Source: Haloglomus halophilum
GTDB lineage: Archaea > Halobacteriota > Halobacteria > Halobacteriales > Haloarculaceae
Assembly: GCF_024298885.1 (NCBI RefSeq)
Contig: NZ_CP101166.1
Coordinates: 4,115,738 to 4,179,737, forward strand
DNA: 64,000 bases
Reading direction: 5' to 3'
Under the pieces are notes generated by a model that worked only from the letters and a program-made list of their open reading frames with translations, was not told the origin of the DNA and searched no databases. Positions 49,797 to 58,410 of the stretch are shown piece after piece. A program made the translations under genes and the position numbers. Each line of letters opens with the position of its first letter. The stretch's first letter is position 1.

Positions 49797-49886
49797 GGCC
49801 GTGCTACGTGGGAGTGCGGGAAGCACCTTGCGTTCCGTGCACAGCCCGCCGCGGGATTGAAGCCCCCCAGCGTTCTCCGGATACCC

Positions 49887-50075
49887 ATGGTCGAGATCAC
49901 GCCACCCACGGAGCGCTCCTGCGAGCGATGCGGCCGGGAGGACATCTGGGACGACGAGCAGGGCAAGTGGACCATCCGGGTCGAGGACGACGAGCGCCTC
50001 GTCGGCGACCGGCACTGCATCCACGAGTGGGACATCAACGGCCACTACAGCCCCATCGCGGACACCGAAGCCTGA
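49887..50075 (+). CDS. HEWD-type small haloarchaeal protein
   Basis: 62 residues, starting MVEITPPTERSCERCGRED. It has one CxxC pair, a WTIRVEDDE strand, and ends with CIHEWDINGHYSPI. The HEWD motif names the family in haloarchaea. The Cys pair and Cys/His of CIHEWD probably bind one zinc. No function is known. It is followed 30 bases downstream by cutA on the same strand and is divergent from the PEBP lipoprotein across about 90 bases. The GC-rich region before the ATG has no clear TATA box. Confidence 0.9.
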   Translation: MVEITPPTERSCERCGREDIWDDEQGKWTIRVEDDERLVGDRHCIHEWDINGHYSPIADTEA

Positions 50076-50105
50076 TTGGTCACGGCGCCGACCCGACAGG
50101 CGTCC

Positions 50106-50417
50106 ATGCCGACCGCGTACATCACCGCACCGGAGGACGCCGCGGCTGACCTCGCACGGACGCTCGTCGAGGAGCGCCTCGCCGCCTGCGTCAACCGCGT
50201 CGCCTGTGACTCCGTCTACCGCTGGGACGGCGAGGTCGTCACCGACGAGGAGGTCATCCTGCTGGCGAAGACGACCGACGAGGGGTACGACGCGCTCGCG
50301 ACGCGTGTAGAGGAGGTGCATCCATACGACGTACCGTGCATCGAGCGCTTCGAGGAGGCTGACCTGCTCCCGGCGTTCGCCGAGTGGCGGTCCGAGGCCG
50401 TGGCAGTCGACGACTGA
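50106..50417 (+). CDS. cutA: Divalent cation tolerance protein CutA
   Basis: 103 residues from the ATG of MPTAYITAPEDAAADLARTLVEE. Trimeric CutA features include LAACVNRVACDSVYRWDGEVVTDEEVILLAKTT, EEVHPYDVPCIE and AFAEWRSEAV. The cysteine of ACVN and the VPCIE cysteine match the family. CutA is linked to copper tolerance in bacteria, but in archaea the role is not fixed; copper binding at trimer surfaces is possible. An in-frame ATG ten codons upstream is not preferred because the family starts here. Confidence 0.94.
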   Translation: MPTAYITAPEDAAADLARTLVEERLAACVNRVACDSVYRWDGEVVTDEEVILLAKTTDEGYDALATRVEEVHPYDVPCIERFEEADLLPAFAEWRSEAVAVDD

Positions 50418-50424
50418 GAACCCA

Positions 50425-51522
50425 TCAGAAGCCCAGTGCAGGGAGCAGCGACTGTTCGAGGAACCCGAGGACATCGAGCAGGGCGATGAGGGACGAGGTC
50501 AGGAGGATGGCCGCGAACGGCGGGTCGAGGTGTGTGTCCGCGTGGGCGTACAGCACCCGCCCGCAGAGTTCCCCGAGACCTCCCGCGAGGAGTCCTACCG
50601 CGCCCCCGCCGGCGAGGGCCAGCCACAGCGGCACGGCGGCCCGGAGCGCCGCCACCGGCGCGCCAGCCCCCGACGCGCCGGGGCCCAGTGCGGCAACCAG
50701 CAGCCCCGCCGGGAGCGCCATGTGGTAGGTGACGGGGACCCGGTCGACGCCGAGGAGGACGGCGAGCAGCGAGGCCGCGGCGAGTCCGAACCCGAGGAAC
50801 GGGTTGGCGGTGAGCCAGGTCAGGCCCGCACTGACCGCGCCGACACCCACACCGACGGCGGGGAGGGAGACGTACGGCCGGTCGTACTGCGCCGGGCGCC
50901 ACGGTTCGACGAGGAACCGTGGCGGTGGCGGCTCGGCCCCGGGCGCCTCGGCGCCGCCCGCGTCCTCGTCGTCGACGACCGGCTCCCGGCGTACCCCACG
51001 CTCGAACGGGGAGATGTCGAGGCGGCCCGCCGGAGCCGCACCCAGAAGCGGGTAGCCGAAGGCGATGCGGTGGAGCAGCGCCGACGCGACCACGGCGAAG
51101 GCCACCGGGTCGACGGGCACTCCGAGTCCGGCGGCGAGGCCGAACAGGAGGAGGCCGACCACGCCGAACGCACCCCCGGCGAGCAGCGCCCCCGGCGTCG
51201 CACCGAGCGGCTTCGTGATCTGCTTGGCGGCGTGGTAGTCGAACCTCGCCCCGAGGCGGTCGTGCCGGGCGGCGTACGCGGCCGCGGCCGCGCCACCCGC
51301 GAAGGCGACGTGGGGGGCGAGACCGACGCCGACGAGACCGGGCACGCCGTACACGCCCCCTGCAACGGGGGCGGCGGCACCGCGGACGAACCGGAGCGTC
51401 TCGCTCGCGACGACGGCGAAGCCGGTCACGGCGAGCGACGGCAGCGCCCCGACGGCTGCCCCGGCGGCCCCGCCCGCGAACGCGACGGCCACCAGCAGCA
51501 GCGCCGTCGTCAGGTCGGCCAT
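50425..51522 (-). CDS. Haloarchaeal polytopic membrane protein
   Basis: 365 residues from the ATG of MADLTTALLLVAVAFAGG. About nine hydrophobic segments, with Gly/Ala-rich helices, and a hydrophilic loop of about 50 residues in the middle (FERGVRREPVVDDEDAGGAEAPG then RFLVEPWRPAQYDRP). Motif-like FDYHAAKQITKPLGATPGALLAG occurs after the fourth helix. No transporter family signature is clear. The distribution and layout suggest a conserved haloarchaeal membrane protein of unknown role. Convergent to cutA, with only seven bases between stops. Confidence 0.82.
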   Translation of the reverse strand: MADLTTALLLVAVAFAGGAAGAAVGALPSLAVTGFAVVASETLRFVRGAAAPVAGGVYGVPGLVGVGLAPHVAFAGGAAAAAYAARHDRLGARFDYHAAKQITKPLGATPGALLAGGAFGVVGLLLFGLAAGLGVPVDPVAFAVVASALLHRIAFGYPLLGAAPAGRLDISPFERGVRREPVVDDEDAGGAEAPGAEPPPPRFLVEPWRPAQYDRPYVSLPAVGVGVGAVSAGLTWLTANPFLGFGLAAASLLAVLLGVDRVPVTYHMALPAGLLVAALGPGASGAGAPVAALRAAVPLWLALAGGGAVGLLAGGLGELCGRVLYAHADTHLDPPFAAILLTSSLIALLDVLGFLEQSLLPALGF

Positions 51523-51712
51523 CGGCCCGACACCTCCGTCGCCGTGCAGCGTGGCATCACCCGTCGGTGTGCCCACCACCCGCAAAGCGTTGTCCATCTC
51601 GACCGTGGTCGCCGGCCCACCCCTGGACTGCCGACACCCGGTTCACACCTTGCGGTTTCACTTCCACTCCGGGTGGCTGGCGTTCATACCCGTACGAACC
51701 CTGAATCCGTGT

Positions 51713-51889
51713 ATGTCGATAGACACTGTCCGCGTGCGCACCGACACCACCAGCACGCCGCGCCCCGACCGCCGCCGGTTCGACGTGAGCGAGCGTCCCC
51801 CCGCGGAGATCGTCGAGTACGCCCGCGACACCGACACGGACTGCTACCTCGAACGGAAGGGCGGACGCACCTACCTGGTCGCGGACTGA
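51713..51889 (+). CDS. 58-residue haloarchaeal protein
   Basis: ATG at 51713 gives MSIDTVRVRTDTTS..., with the C-terminal part RPPAEIVEYARDTDTDCYLERKGGRTYLVAD. The end resembles a short KH- or strand-helix-strand motif but no family is recognised. The upstream 190 bases are GC-rich and hold no other gene. Codon bias is host-like. It is convergent with the ribosomal operon across about 190 bases, the intervening sequence being AT-rich around 51945-52015. Confidence 0.65.
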   Translation: MSIDTVRVRTDTTSTPRPDRRRFDVSERPPAEIVEYARDTDTDCYLERKGGRTYLVAD

Positions 51890-52082
51890 ACGGGTCGTTA
51901 GACGTCCGGCCCCGGTGGATCTTATCTTCTGCACATTTCAACTATCAGTCCAGTATACCGGCATCAATCGATAAATGTCACCGTTCGATTTCGAAATCCT
52001 CCGGTATTCGAGATAAGTGCGTACCGCTGTGGCTGTCGCTGACGGCTGGTGTCGAAAGAAGTGGTGCGTGGTCGGAGCCGGT

Positions 52083-52448
52083 TCAGCCGAACAGCTCGCC
52101 GAGGCCCTCACCGTCGGCCTCGTCGTCGTCATCGTCGTCGCCGCCCTCGTCGGCCTCGGTCTCCTCGGCCTCGTCGCCGCCCTCGTCGCCACCGTCGTCA
52201 GCCTCGGTCTCCTCGGCCTCGGCACCGCCCGCGGCACCACCAGCGGCGCCGCCGGAACCGCCGGCGGGCACCGCGGCGGCCCCCTGGACGGCCTCCTCGA
52301 TGTCGACGTCCTCCAGCGCGGCCACGAGGGCCTTGACGCGGGACTCCTCGACGTCAGCGCCGGCGGCCTCGAGGACGCCGGTCAGGTTGTCTTCGTTGAT
52401 CTCTTCGCCCGTCTCGTTCAGGATGAGTGCTGCGTAAACGTATTCCAT
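52083..52448 (-). CDS. rpl12: Ribosomal protein L12P (P1)
   Basis: 121 residues, starting [30 protein letters not shown]. The N-terminal dimerisation helices that bind L10 precede an Ala/Gly hinge ([19 protein letters not shown]), then an acidic region with a repeated unit [29 protein letters not shown], ending GLGELFG, the factor-binding tail typical of archaeal P-stalk proteins. Final gene of rpl1-rpl10-rpl12, five bases after rpl10. Confidence 0.97.
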   Translation of the reverse strand: MEYVYAALILNETGEEINEDNLTGVLEAAGADVEESRVKALVAALEDVDIEEAVQGAAAVPAGGSGGAAGGAAGGAEAEETEADDGGDEGGDEAEETEADEGGDDDDDDEADGEGLGELFG

Positions 52449-52453
52449 TGTTG

Positions 52454-53539
52454 TCAGAACATCGCACCGAGTGCTTCGCCACCGTCGTCACCGTCGTCGT
52501 CATCGTCGTCGGTGTCGTCGGCGTCGGCCTCGGCGTCTTCGGTCTGGTCGTCCGCCTGTTCCTCCTCGCCTGCGTCCGCGGTGGCGTCCGTCTCGGCGCC
52601 AGCGTCACCCGCGGGCTCGGGGGCCGTTCCCCGGAGCTCCTCGGGCAGCGCCTCCTCGTCGTCGATGACAGCCGCGAGTGCGCGGAGCTGCGAGTCCGCG
52701 CGTGCGACGAGGTCCTCGGCCACGTCGGGCGACTCGATGGCCGCCTCGATGGCCAGCGAGCGCGCCTCGTTCGAGGCCTTGCCCAGCATGCTGGGGACCG
52801 TCCGTGCGGTCGGGTAGCCAGCGTTGATGGACAGGTTCTGCCCGCGAGCGGCCGCGGTCTCGATGTCGGCCTGGTACTCCTCGACGTCGATGTCGAGGTC
52901 CTCGGGGTCGAACATGACGCCGTCGGAGACGACGCCACGTAGGTCGAGCCCGACCTCCTTGGGCTCGATACCGAGCTCGCTCAGGACGTTGGACAGCTCC
53001 GTACTGACCTCCTCGCCCGCCTCGAGGACGGTCGAGTCGGACATGACCTGGATGGAGCCCTCCTGGATGCGCGCGTCGGCGCCGACCTGCTGCAGTTCGC
53101 CCACGAACGGGCCGGGGTCGATGCCCGTGTCACCCTCGGGGATGACGATATCGTTGGGCGCGACCTCACCGGCGTTGATGGGCGCGGGCGTCTTCGACTC
53201 CTCGAGCTGTTTGTACAGGCCGAACGGGTTGTCGTTGGTCCCGATGAGCCCGACCTGGCCGGAGACGAGCCCCGCCAGGTCCTCGAGCCCCTCGTTGACC
53301 TCCTCCAGGGCCCGGACGAGCAGGGTGTTGCGCGAGACGCGCAGCTCTGCGGTCCCGTACAGCTCCCGACGCATGTCCTGGAGCTGTCGCGAGGGAATCC
53401 CTGTGATGTCGACGACGCCGACACTCTCGTAGGACTCGAGGGTCTCGACGAGGGCGTCGACCTCCTCGCGCTTCCACTCGGGGATGTGCTCGGTCTTGCG
53501 CTCCGCGGCCGCCTGGGCCTCGGCTTCGTCGGCGCTCAT
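52454..53539 (-). CDS. rpl10: Ribosomal protein L10 (P0)
   Basis: 361 residues from the ATG overlapping the rpl1 stop (TGATG). N-terminal 23S rRNA-binding domain has [34 protein letters not shown] and [15 protein letters not shown], followed by the archaeal/eukaryotic-type insert ([17 protein letters not shown]). A long C-terminal helix region for L12 binding ([15 protein letters not shown]...) leads to the acidic stretch ending GGEALGAMF, as in P-proteins. It anchors multiple L12 dimers at the GTPase stalk. Confidence 0.97.
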   Translation of the reverse strand: MSADEAEAQAAAERKTEHIPEWKREEVDALVETLESYESVGVVDITGIPSRQLQDMRRELYGTAELRVSRNTLLVRALEEVNEGLEDLAGLVSGQVGLIGTNDNPFGLYKQLEESKTPAPINAGEVAPNDIVIPEGDTGIDPGPFVGELQQVGADARIQEGSIQVMSDSTVLEAGEEVSTELSNVLSELGIEPKEVGLDLRGVVSDGVMFDPEDLDIDVEEYQADIETAAARGQNLSINAGYPTARTVPSMLGKASNEARSLAIEAAIESPDVAEDLVARADSQLRALAAVIDDEEALPEELRGTAPEPAGDAGAETDATADAGEEEQADDQTEDAEADADDTDDDDDDGDDGGEALGAMF

Positions 53540-54180
53540 CAGATGGGCACCTCCTTGGCCGGCCCCATGGTGGTCTTGACGAAGATGCGGTCGATGTTCT
53601 GGGGCCCCTTCTCGAGGTCCGCAGTCATCCGCCGCACGATGACGTCGATGTTGTCCGCGATCTCGTCCGCGGACATGTCCTCGGCGCCGACACGGGTGTG
53701 GAAGGTCCGTCGGTCGCGCGAGCGGACCTGCACCGTGTTCTTCATGCGGTTGACGGTCTCGACCACGTCCTCGTCCGGACCGAGGGGGGTCGGCATCTTC
53801 CCGCGCGGGCCGAGCACCGTCCCGAGGTAGCGACCGATATCCTGCATCAGCGCCTGCTCGGCGATGAAGAAGTCGGTCTCCTCGGCGAGGTCCTTCGCCT
53901 GGTCGTCGTCGTCACCGAGGTCCTCGAGGTCATCGCTGTCGAGTACATCGTCAGCGACATCCTCGGCGCGCAGGGCGGTCTCGCCCTCCGCGAACACGAC
54001 AATACTAGTCTCCTGACCCGTGCCCGACGGGAGCACGATGCTCTCGTCGATACGGTTGCTCGGGTCGTCTAGGTCGATGTCGCGCAGATTGATGGCGAGG
54101 TCCACGGTCTCGCGGAAGTTCCGCGGGGGGGCCTCCTCCATCGCTTGCGCGACTGCGTTCTCTATATCCTGATCTGCCAT
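53539..54180 (-). CDS. rpl1: Ribosomal protein L1
   Basis: 213 residues starting [22 protein letters not shown]. Two-domain L1 with [47 protein letters not shown] (the conserved GPRGKMP loop), and [23 protein letters not shown]. In archaea, L1 binds 23S rRNA and represses its own mRNA. A perfect GGAGGTGA ribosome-binding site lies four bases before the ATG, within a structured leader. First gene of the rpl1-rpl10-rpl12 operon. Confidence 0.97.
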   Translation of the reverse strand: MADQDIENAVAQAMEEAPPRNFRETVDLAINLRDIDLDDPSNRIDESIVLPSGTGQETSIVVFAEGETALRAEDVADDVLDSDDLEDLGDDDDQAKDLAEETDFFIAEQALMQDIGRYLGTVLGPRGKMPTPLGPDEDVVETVNRMKNTVQVRSRDRRTFHTRVGAEDMSADEIADNIDVIVRRMTADLEKGPQNIDRIFVKTTMGPAKEVPI

Positions 54181-54183
54181 CGT

Positions 54184-54276
54184 TCACCTCCGTAGTGCGC
54201 CGTAGGGCTACTACGGTGTGAAACAGGGTCCGACGGACGCCTGTCTCGTCGGAACCACGATGATGCGACAGTTAAG
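54184..54276 (-). promoter_or_regulatory. Structured leader and promoter of rpl1-rpl10-rpl12
   Basis: Minus strand, reading toward the ATG: CACTTAAC (TATA-like, about 54271-54278), a CCGACG/CGTCGG stem, the stem CCGTAG (54211-54216) with loop TAGCC and CTACGG (54200-54205), then a second CTACGG (54190-54195) that runs straight into the ribosome-binding site GGAGGTGA (54184-54191). CCGTAG can pair with either CTACGG copy; the second pairing would bury part of the binding site. Leaders resembling the 23S L1 site are known for archaeal L1 operons; the switch is inferred. Confidence 0.65.
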
Positions 54277-54362
54277 TGCGTCGAAGCGAGGAGGCGTGCG
54301 TGACGCACTGGCGCGGTCGAGGGAGCCCCGAGACGAGCCCGCACGGACCCCACGCGGCCGAC

Positions 54363-55070
54363 TCAGATGGGGAGGAACCCGCCACCGAGCAGGTACTGCG
54401 CGGCCGTATCCGCGGCGAACAGGAAGAACAGCCCCGCCGACCCGAGATAGATATACCGCCGTCGTTCGACGGTGAACAGGTGCGAGAGGTGATGTGAGAC
54501 GAGCGCTGTCGCCAGGCTCACCGGGATGATGACCAGCATCTCACCCACCCAGATGGCCGGATGCGCCCCGTACTGGACCGCCAGCCCGATGGTGACGAGC
54601 TGGGTCTTGTCACCGAACTCGCCGAACGCGCTGATGGTGAACGCCGGAACGAACCCCCGATACCCCTCGGGGACCCGTTCGGTGATGGCATCGGTCCGCG
54701 GCCCCGGCAGAGAGGACTCTTCCTCCATGCCACTCTGCCCCCCATGCTCGCCGCTGCCGTCCGTCGCCACGCCGTCGCTGCTCCCATGGTCCAGCTGGAG
54801 TGCCGAGTACGCGAGCACGACACCGAACAGGAGGAACAGTCCACCGGTGATGACATCGAGGTAGACGGCCGGGAGCGCCCGCTGGAGTGCCTCGCCGAAG
54901 ACGATCTCGAGCGCGGTCCACCCCGCGAACGCCACGCCCGCGCCCGCGACGACGATGTAGGGGTTGTACTTCGTGGACAGCCCGGCGATTATCATCTGGA
55001 CCTTCTCACCGGGGAGAACGAGCAACTGGAGTGTCGCCGCCGCCACGAGAACCTCCAGCCAACCGGCCAT
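54363..55070 (-). CDS. GDT1/TMEM165 (UPF0016) family transporter
   Basis: 235 residues, six hydrophobic segments in two halves. The second half carries the UPF0016 signature SAFGEFGDKTQLVTI (E-x-G-D-K-T); in the first half, the equivalent position reads LVLPGEKVQMIIA. A hydrophilic loop between halves contains a Ser/Gly/His-rich acidic segment (SSDGVATDGSGEHGG). Members move Mn2+ or Ca2+ out of the cytoplasm. A single start ATG (MAGWLEVLVAAATLQ) is used. It lies between rpl11 and rpl1 on the same strand but has its own spacing (183 bases to rpl1). Confidence 0.93.
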   Translation of the reverse strand: MAGWLEVLVAAATLQLLVLPGEKVQMIIAGLSTKYNPYIVVAGAGVAFAGWTALEIVFGEALQRALPAVYLDVITGGLFLLFGVVLAYSALQLDHGSSDGVATDGSGEHGGQSGMEEESSLPGPRTDAITERVPEGYRGFVPAFTISAFGEFGDKTQLVTIGLAVQYGAHPAIWVGEMLVIIPVSLATALVSHHLSHLFTVERRRYIYLGSAGLFFLFAADTAAQYLLGGGFLPI

Positions 55071-55223
55071 CGCTCACCACCCCACCAGACAGTGCATCGG
55101 TGTCCACGTGCGCATCGGCTAGACGTGTCTAATCGGAGGCCGTGGCGACTGAAAAGTAGTTCGGGCCACGCCCAGAACCGGTACGGTAGCTGGGAACGTC
55201 GATCGAAGCCGGCGTCGAGAACG

Positions 55224-55375
55224 GCTCGCTACGCTGTCGCGTCCTCGGCGATGACACTGCGGCGCTTCGCGCCGCAAGCCTTCGCCTCGTCGGCCGCCTA
55301 TGCGGCGGCCTCTTCGGCGAAGACATCGAGAACTCACTCCGTTCGTTCTCGGGCGTTCGCTCGCTACGCTGTCGC
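55224..55375. repeat. Hairpin-rich 3' region of rpl11 flanked by a 17-base direct repeat
   Basis: GCTCGCTACGCTGTCGC occurs twice exactly, at 55224-55240 and 55359-55375; the second copy spans the rpl11 stop codon. Between them lie TGCGGCGC/GCGCCGCA (55258-55276, loop TTC), GGCCGCC/GGCGGCC (55292-55310), and GAGAAC/GTTCTC (55328-55350). The remaining part of the 55071-55363 gap (55071-55223) has no gene. The stems suggest a 3'-end structure for the rpl11 message. Confidence 0.65.
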
Positions 55376-55852
55376 TTCGCTCGCGAACACGTCGTCGTAC
55401 TCGCCGGCGTCGATCTTCTCCTTGAAGTCACGCGGGTTCTCGCCCTCGATGGTGACGCCCAGCGAGGTGCAGGTGCCCGCGACCTCCTTGGCCGCGCCCT
55501 TGGCGTCGTACGCGAGCAGGTCGGGGAGCTTCTGCTCGGCGACCTTCTTCAGCTGCTCGACGGACATGTCCGCGACGAAGTCCTCCTGGGGTTCGCCACT
55601 GCCCGTCTCGAAGCCGAGTTCGTCCTTGATGAGCGCCGCCGTCGGCGGGACACCCACGTCGATGGAGAACGAGCCGTCGTCCTCGTACTCGACGGTGACG
55701 GGGACCTCGGTCCCGTCGAACGCCTCGGTCTGTTCGTTGATCTCGTTGACGACCGCCTGCACGTCCACCGGGGTCGGCCCGAGTTCGGGGCCGAGCGGCG
55801 GGCCAGGGTTGGCCTGCCCGCCGGGGACGAGCACTTCGATAGTTCCAGCCAT
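55364..55852 (-). CDS. rpl11: Ribosomal protein L11
   Basis: 162 residues from the ATG of MAGTIEVLVPGGQANPGPPLGPELG; two upstream methionines in frame are not family starts. The N-terminal domain ends near KDELGFETGSGEPQEDF; the RNA-binding C-terminal domain includes KLPDLLAYDAKGAAKEVAGTCTSLGVTIEG. The tail EYDDVFASEATA is encoded by the repeat sequence described for 55359-55375, so the last residues may be acquired from it. Binds the 23S GTPase centre with L10 and L12. Confidence 0.96.
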   Translation of the reverse strand: MAGTIEVLVPGGQANPGPPLGPELGPTPVDVQAVVNEINEQTEAFDGTEVPVTVEYEDDGSFSIDVGVPPTAALIKDELGFETGSGEPQEDFVADMSVEQLKKVAEQKLPDLLAYDAKGAAKEVAGTCTSLGVTIEGENPRDFKEKIDAGEYDDVFASEATA

Positions 55853-55945
55853 ACGCATCGAAACCCACGCGGCGGGTTTAAGCGTTATTTCTTCGGGGCG
55901 CCCGTGTGGCCGCGACCCAGCCACCGCCACGACCACGGTCCGCGA

Positions 55946-56113
55946 TCACGGCCGGATGTTGACCAGCACGATACCGACGACGCAGGTGGCCGCCACCAGC
56001 AGACCCACCTGCTCGAGTCCAGTGTCGAAGACGTACGCGAGGACGGTGTGGAGCAGTCCGACGAAGGCGATACCGCCCAGGAGGAGGCTCATCGCGAGCG
56101 CCCGCTTGTCCAT
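55946..56113 (-). CDS. 55-residue two-helix membrane protein
   Basis: ATG at 56111-56113 (MDKRALAMSLLLGG) to a stop at 55946-55948. Two hydrophobic helices (ALAMSLLLGGIAFVGLLHTVLAYVF and VGLLVAATCVVGIVLVNI) are joined by a short acidic loop (DTGLEQ), with a basic residue at each end. It lies divergent from the DRG GTPase. No motif is recognised. Length and composition are typical of small haloarchaeal membrane proteins. Confidence 0.72.
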   Translation of the reverse strand: MDKRALAMSLLLGGIAFVGLLHTVLAYVFDTGLEQVGLLVAATCVVGIVLVNIRP

Positions 56114-56270
56114 GTGGCGACGAGTCGCCGCGGCGGCATAACGCCCGCGGAAGCGGCCGAGGGCGCGTCGGGTCCCACTCCCGCGGCAGCGACGGCGGAC
56201 CCCTGTACGACGGTCACGTTCGTGGTCCGAACGGGAACGCCTTTGAGTCCGCGTGGCCGACACGGGAGTA

Positions 56271-57383
56271 ATGGGCCTGGAAGAGGAGATCGAGGCGATC
56301 GAGGAGGAGATCTCCGAGACGCCGTACAACAAGTCCACGGAGGCCCACATCGGGCGGCTGAAGTCGAAGCTGGCCAAGAAGAAGGAGAAGCTCGAACAGC
56401 AGTCCGGCTCCGGCGGCGGTGGCGGCTACGCCGTCGAGAAGACCGGCGACGCGACGGTCGCGCTGGTCGGGTTCCCGTCGGTCGGCAAGTCGACGCTGCT
56501 GAACGCGCTCACCAACGCCGACAGCGAGGTCGGCTCCTACGAGTTCACCACGCTCGACGTCAACCCGGGGATGCTCAAGTACCGCGGTGCGAACATCCAG
56601 CTGATGGACGTGCCGGGGCTCATCGAGGGCGCCGCGTCCGGGCGCGGCGGGGGCAGAGAGGTCCTCTCGGTCGTCCGGACCGCCGACCTCGTCCTGTTCG
56701 TCCTCTCGGTGTTCGAGATCGACCAGTACGAGCGCCTCAGCGAGGAGCTCTACAAGAACAAGGTTCGCCTCGACACCGAACCCGCCTCCGTCTCCATCAC
56801 CAAGACCGGGCGCGGGGGTATCAAGCTCACCACCTCGGACAAGGTGAGCCTCGACGACGAGACCATCGAGGGCATCCTCCGGGAGTACGACTACATCAAC
56901 GCCGACTGCACCATCCGCGAGGACCTCACCATCGACGAGCTGGTCGACGCCCTGCAGGACAACCGGGTCTACCTCCCCTCGCGGGTCTGTGTCAACAAGA
57001 CCGACCTCATCGAGCCCGACTACAAGGACCAGGTCGACGCGGACCTCCGCGAGCACGGCATCGACCCCGAGAACGCCGTCTTCATCAGCGCGGAGGCCGA
57101 GAAGGGCCTCGATTCGCTGAAGGAGGCCATCTGGGAGTCGCTCGGGCTCATCCGTATCTACATGAACAAGCCAGGCCGCGGCACCGACTACGAGGAGCCG
57201 CTCATCCTCACCGAGGACGCCAACACCGTCGACGACGCGCTCGACCGGCTCGGCGGCTCGTTCGACGAGCGGTTCAAGTTCGCCCGCGTCACGGGCGAGT
57301 CCGCCAAACACGACGAACAGCAGGTCGGGCGCGACCACGAGCTCGCCGACGAGGACGTCCTGCGTATCGTCGCACGGAAGTAG
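56271..57383 (+). CDS. DRG-family OBG GTPase
   Basis: 370 residues from the ATG of MGLEEEIEAIEEEISETPYNKSTEAHIGRLKSKLAKKKEKLEQQ. The GTPase domain has G1 GFPSVGKSTLLNAL, G2 SYEFTTLDVNPG, G3 DVPGLIEGAASGRGGGREVLSVVRTAD, G4 NKTDLI, G5 ISAEAEKG. The C-terminal TGS-like domain includes VDALQDNRVYLP and IRIYMNKPGRGTDYEEPL. Archaeal DRG proteins act in translation or ribosome biogenesis. An in-frame ATG six codons upstream is rejected because family members begin at MGLEEEI. Confidence 0.94.
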   Translation: MGLEEEIEAIEEEISETPYNKSTEAHIGRLKSKLAKKKEKLEQQSGSGGGGGYAVEKTGDATVALVGFPSVGKSTLLNALTNADSEVGSYEFTTLDVNPGMLKYRGANIQLMDVPGLIEGAASGRGGGREVLSVVRTADLVLFVLSVFEIDQYERLSEELYKNKVRLDTEPASVSITKTGRGGIKLTTSDKVSLDDETIEGILREYDYINADCTIREDLTIDELVDALQDNRVYLPSRVCVNKTDLIEPDYKDQVDADLREHGIDPENAVFISAEAEKGLDSLKEAIWESLGLIRIYMNKPGRGTDYEEPLILTEDANTVDDALDRLGGSFDERFKFARVTGESAKHDEQQVGRDHELADEDVLRIVARK

Positions 57384-57476
57384 GCTTCCCGCTCCGTTCG
57401 CTCCCGGGGCACGTCTCGCCCGGAACGACACGCTTACCGGACCGAGACCACAGACGACGGTAACGACCACTCGCGC

Positions 57477-58286
57477 ATGCTGACCGAGAACCACGACGAG
57501 GACACACCCGAGGCCGAGCCCGCCCCCGCGACACGTGCCGACATCGACGCCATCGCGCTGAAACCGACCGAACACGACCTGTCGGCGGTACCGGACCTGC
57601 CGGTCGACACCGTCGCCGTCGACTACGAGGGCCGGGACGCCGTCCCGAACGAGCGGACGCTCGCCCGCCTCGCCGACCGCTTCGACTGCTACGTCACCAC
57701 GCCCGTCCGGGCGGATGGCTTCGACCCGCTGGGCGACGATTCGCTGGTCGACCGGCTGCCCGAGGCCACCCGGCGCGTCCTCGTGGCCGGCCACCCCGCC
57801 TACCTGACCGACGAGGAGCGCGAGCGCACGGTCGCGCCGCGCCTGGGTGCGGCACGCGAGCACGCCCCCGACGCCTGGGTCGGGACCGAGAGCGTCGAAC
57901 GGGTCGCGCTCGCGGCCGGCGGCGTCCAGTACGAACTGCTCGCGCGGGGGACCGAGTCGGAGCTGCGGGCGCTCCGTGCCGCGGGCTTCGAGGGTGGTAT
58001 CGCCCTCTACGCGCCGGTCGTCCTCAGCGACGACGAGGACGCCATCCTCGACGCCGTCGGGGACTACGCCGCCCGCCGCGCCCCCGTCCGCCGGGCGCTC
58101 CCGGACGGCGCACCGACGGATGCCACAGCGACCGGCCGCGCCCGTGAGGTCCTCTCGCAGGCGGTCCGTGACTACGCGCTCGTCGGCGACACCGCGACGG
58201 TCGCGGACCGCGTGGCCACCCTCCGGGAGGCCGGCGTCGACACCGTCGTCGGCTATCCGGCACGCGGAATCGGCGAGTTCTGGTAA
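57477..58286 (+). CDS. Haloarchaeal protein, luciferase-like barrel (DUF7388-type)
   Basis: 269 residues from ATG. A TIM-barrel-like pattern of strands (DTVAVDYEG, CYVTTPVRA, RVLVAGHPAYL, WVGTESVERVALAAG, GGIALYAPVVL) alternates with helices. The last section (YALVGDTATVADRVATLREAGVDTVVGYPARG) closely resembles the C-terminal part of luciferase-like F420-dependent oxidoreductases, where VxGTPxxVxDxLxxLxxAGVDxV recurs. The family is recalled as DUF7388. Coenzyme binding is an inference. Cytoplasmic, monocistronic. Confidence 0.75.
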   Translation: MLTENHDEDTPEAEPAPATRADIDAIALKPTEHDLSAVPDLPVDTVAVDYEGRDAVPNERTLARLADRFDCYVTTPVRADGFDPLGDDSLVDRLPEATRRVLVAGHPAYLTDEERERTVAPRLGAAREHAPDAWVGTESVERVALAAGGVQYELLARGTESELRALRAAGFEGGIALYAPVVLSDDEDAILDAVGDYAARRAPVRRALPDGAPTDATATGRAREVLSQAVRDYALVGDTATVADRVATLREAGVDTVVGYPARGIGEFW

Positions 58287-58410
58287 TTGTTGGTGGAACG
58301 TGATATCATCTCCATGTTTTCCGGAATTATCGATATTCCAGCACCATTTCACAATAATCCCGCCACTACGTCGTCGGTGAACTGAAGCCGCTCGGTCGAG
58401 ACTAACGGGC

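Noticed and set aside
48573..50075. A single 504-codon plus-strand gene ending in the HEWD protein
   Set aside because: The upstream 440 codons are antisense to the methyltransferase and PEBP genes, both with clear motifs; only the last 62 codons are real.
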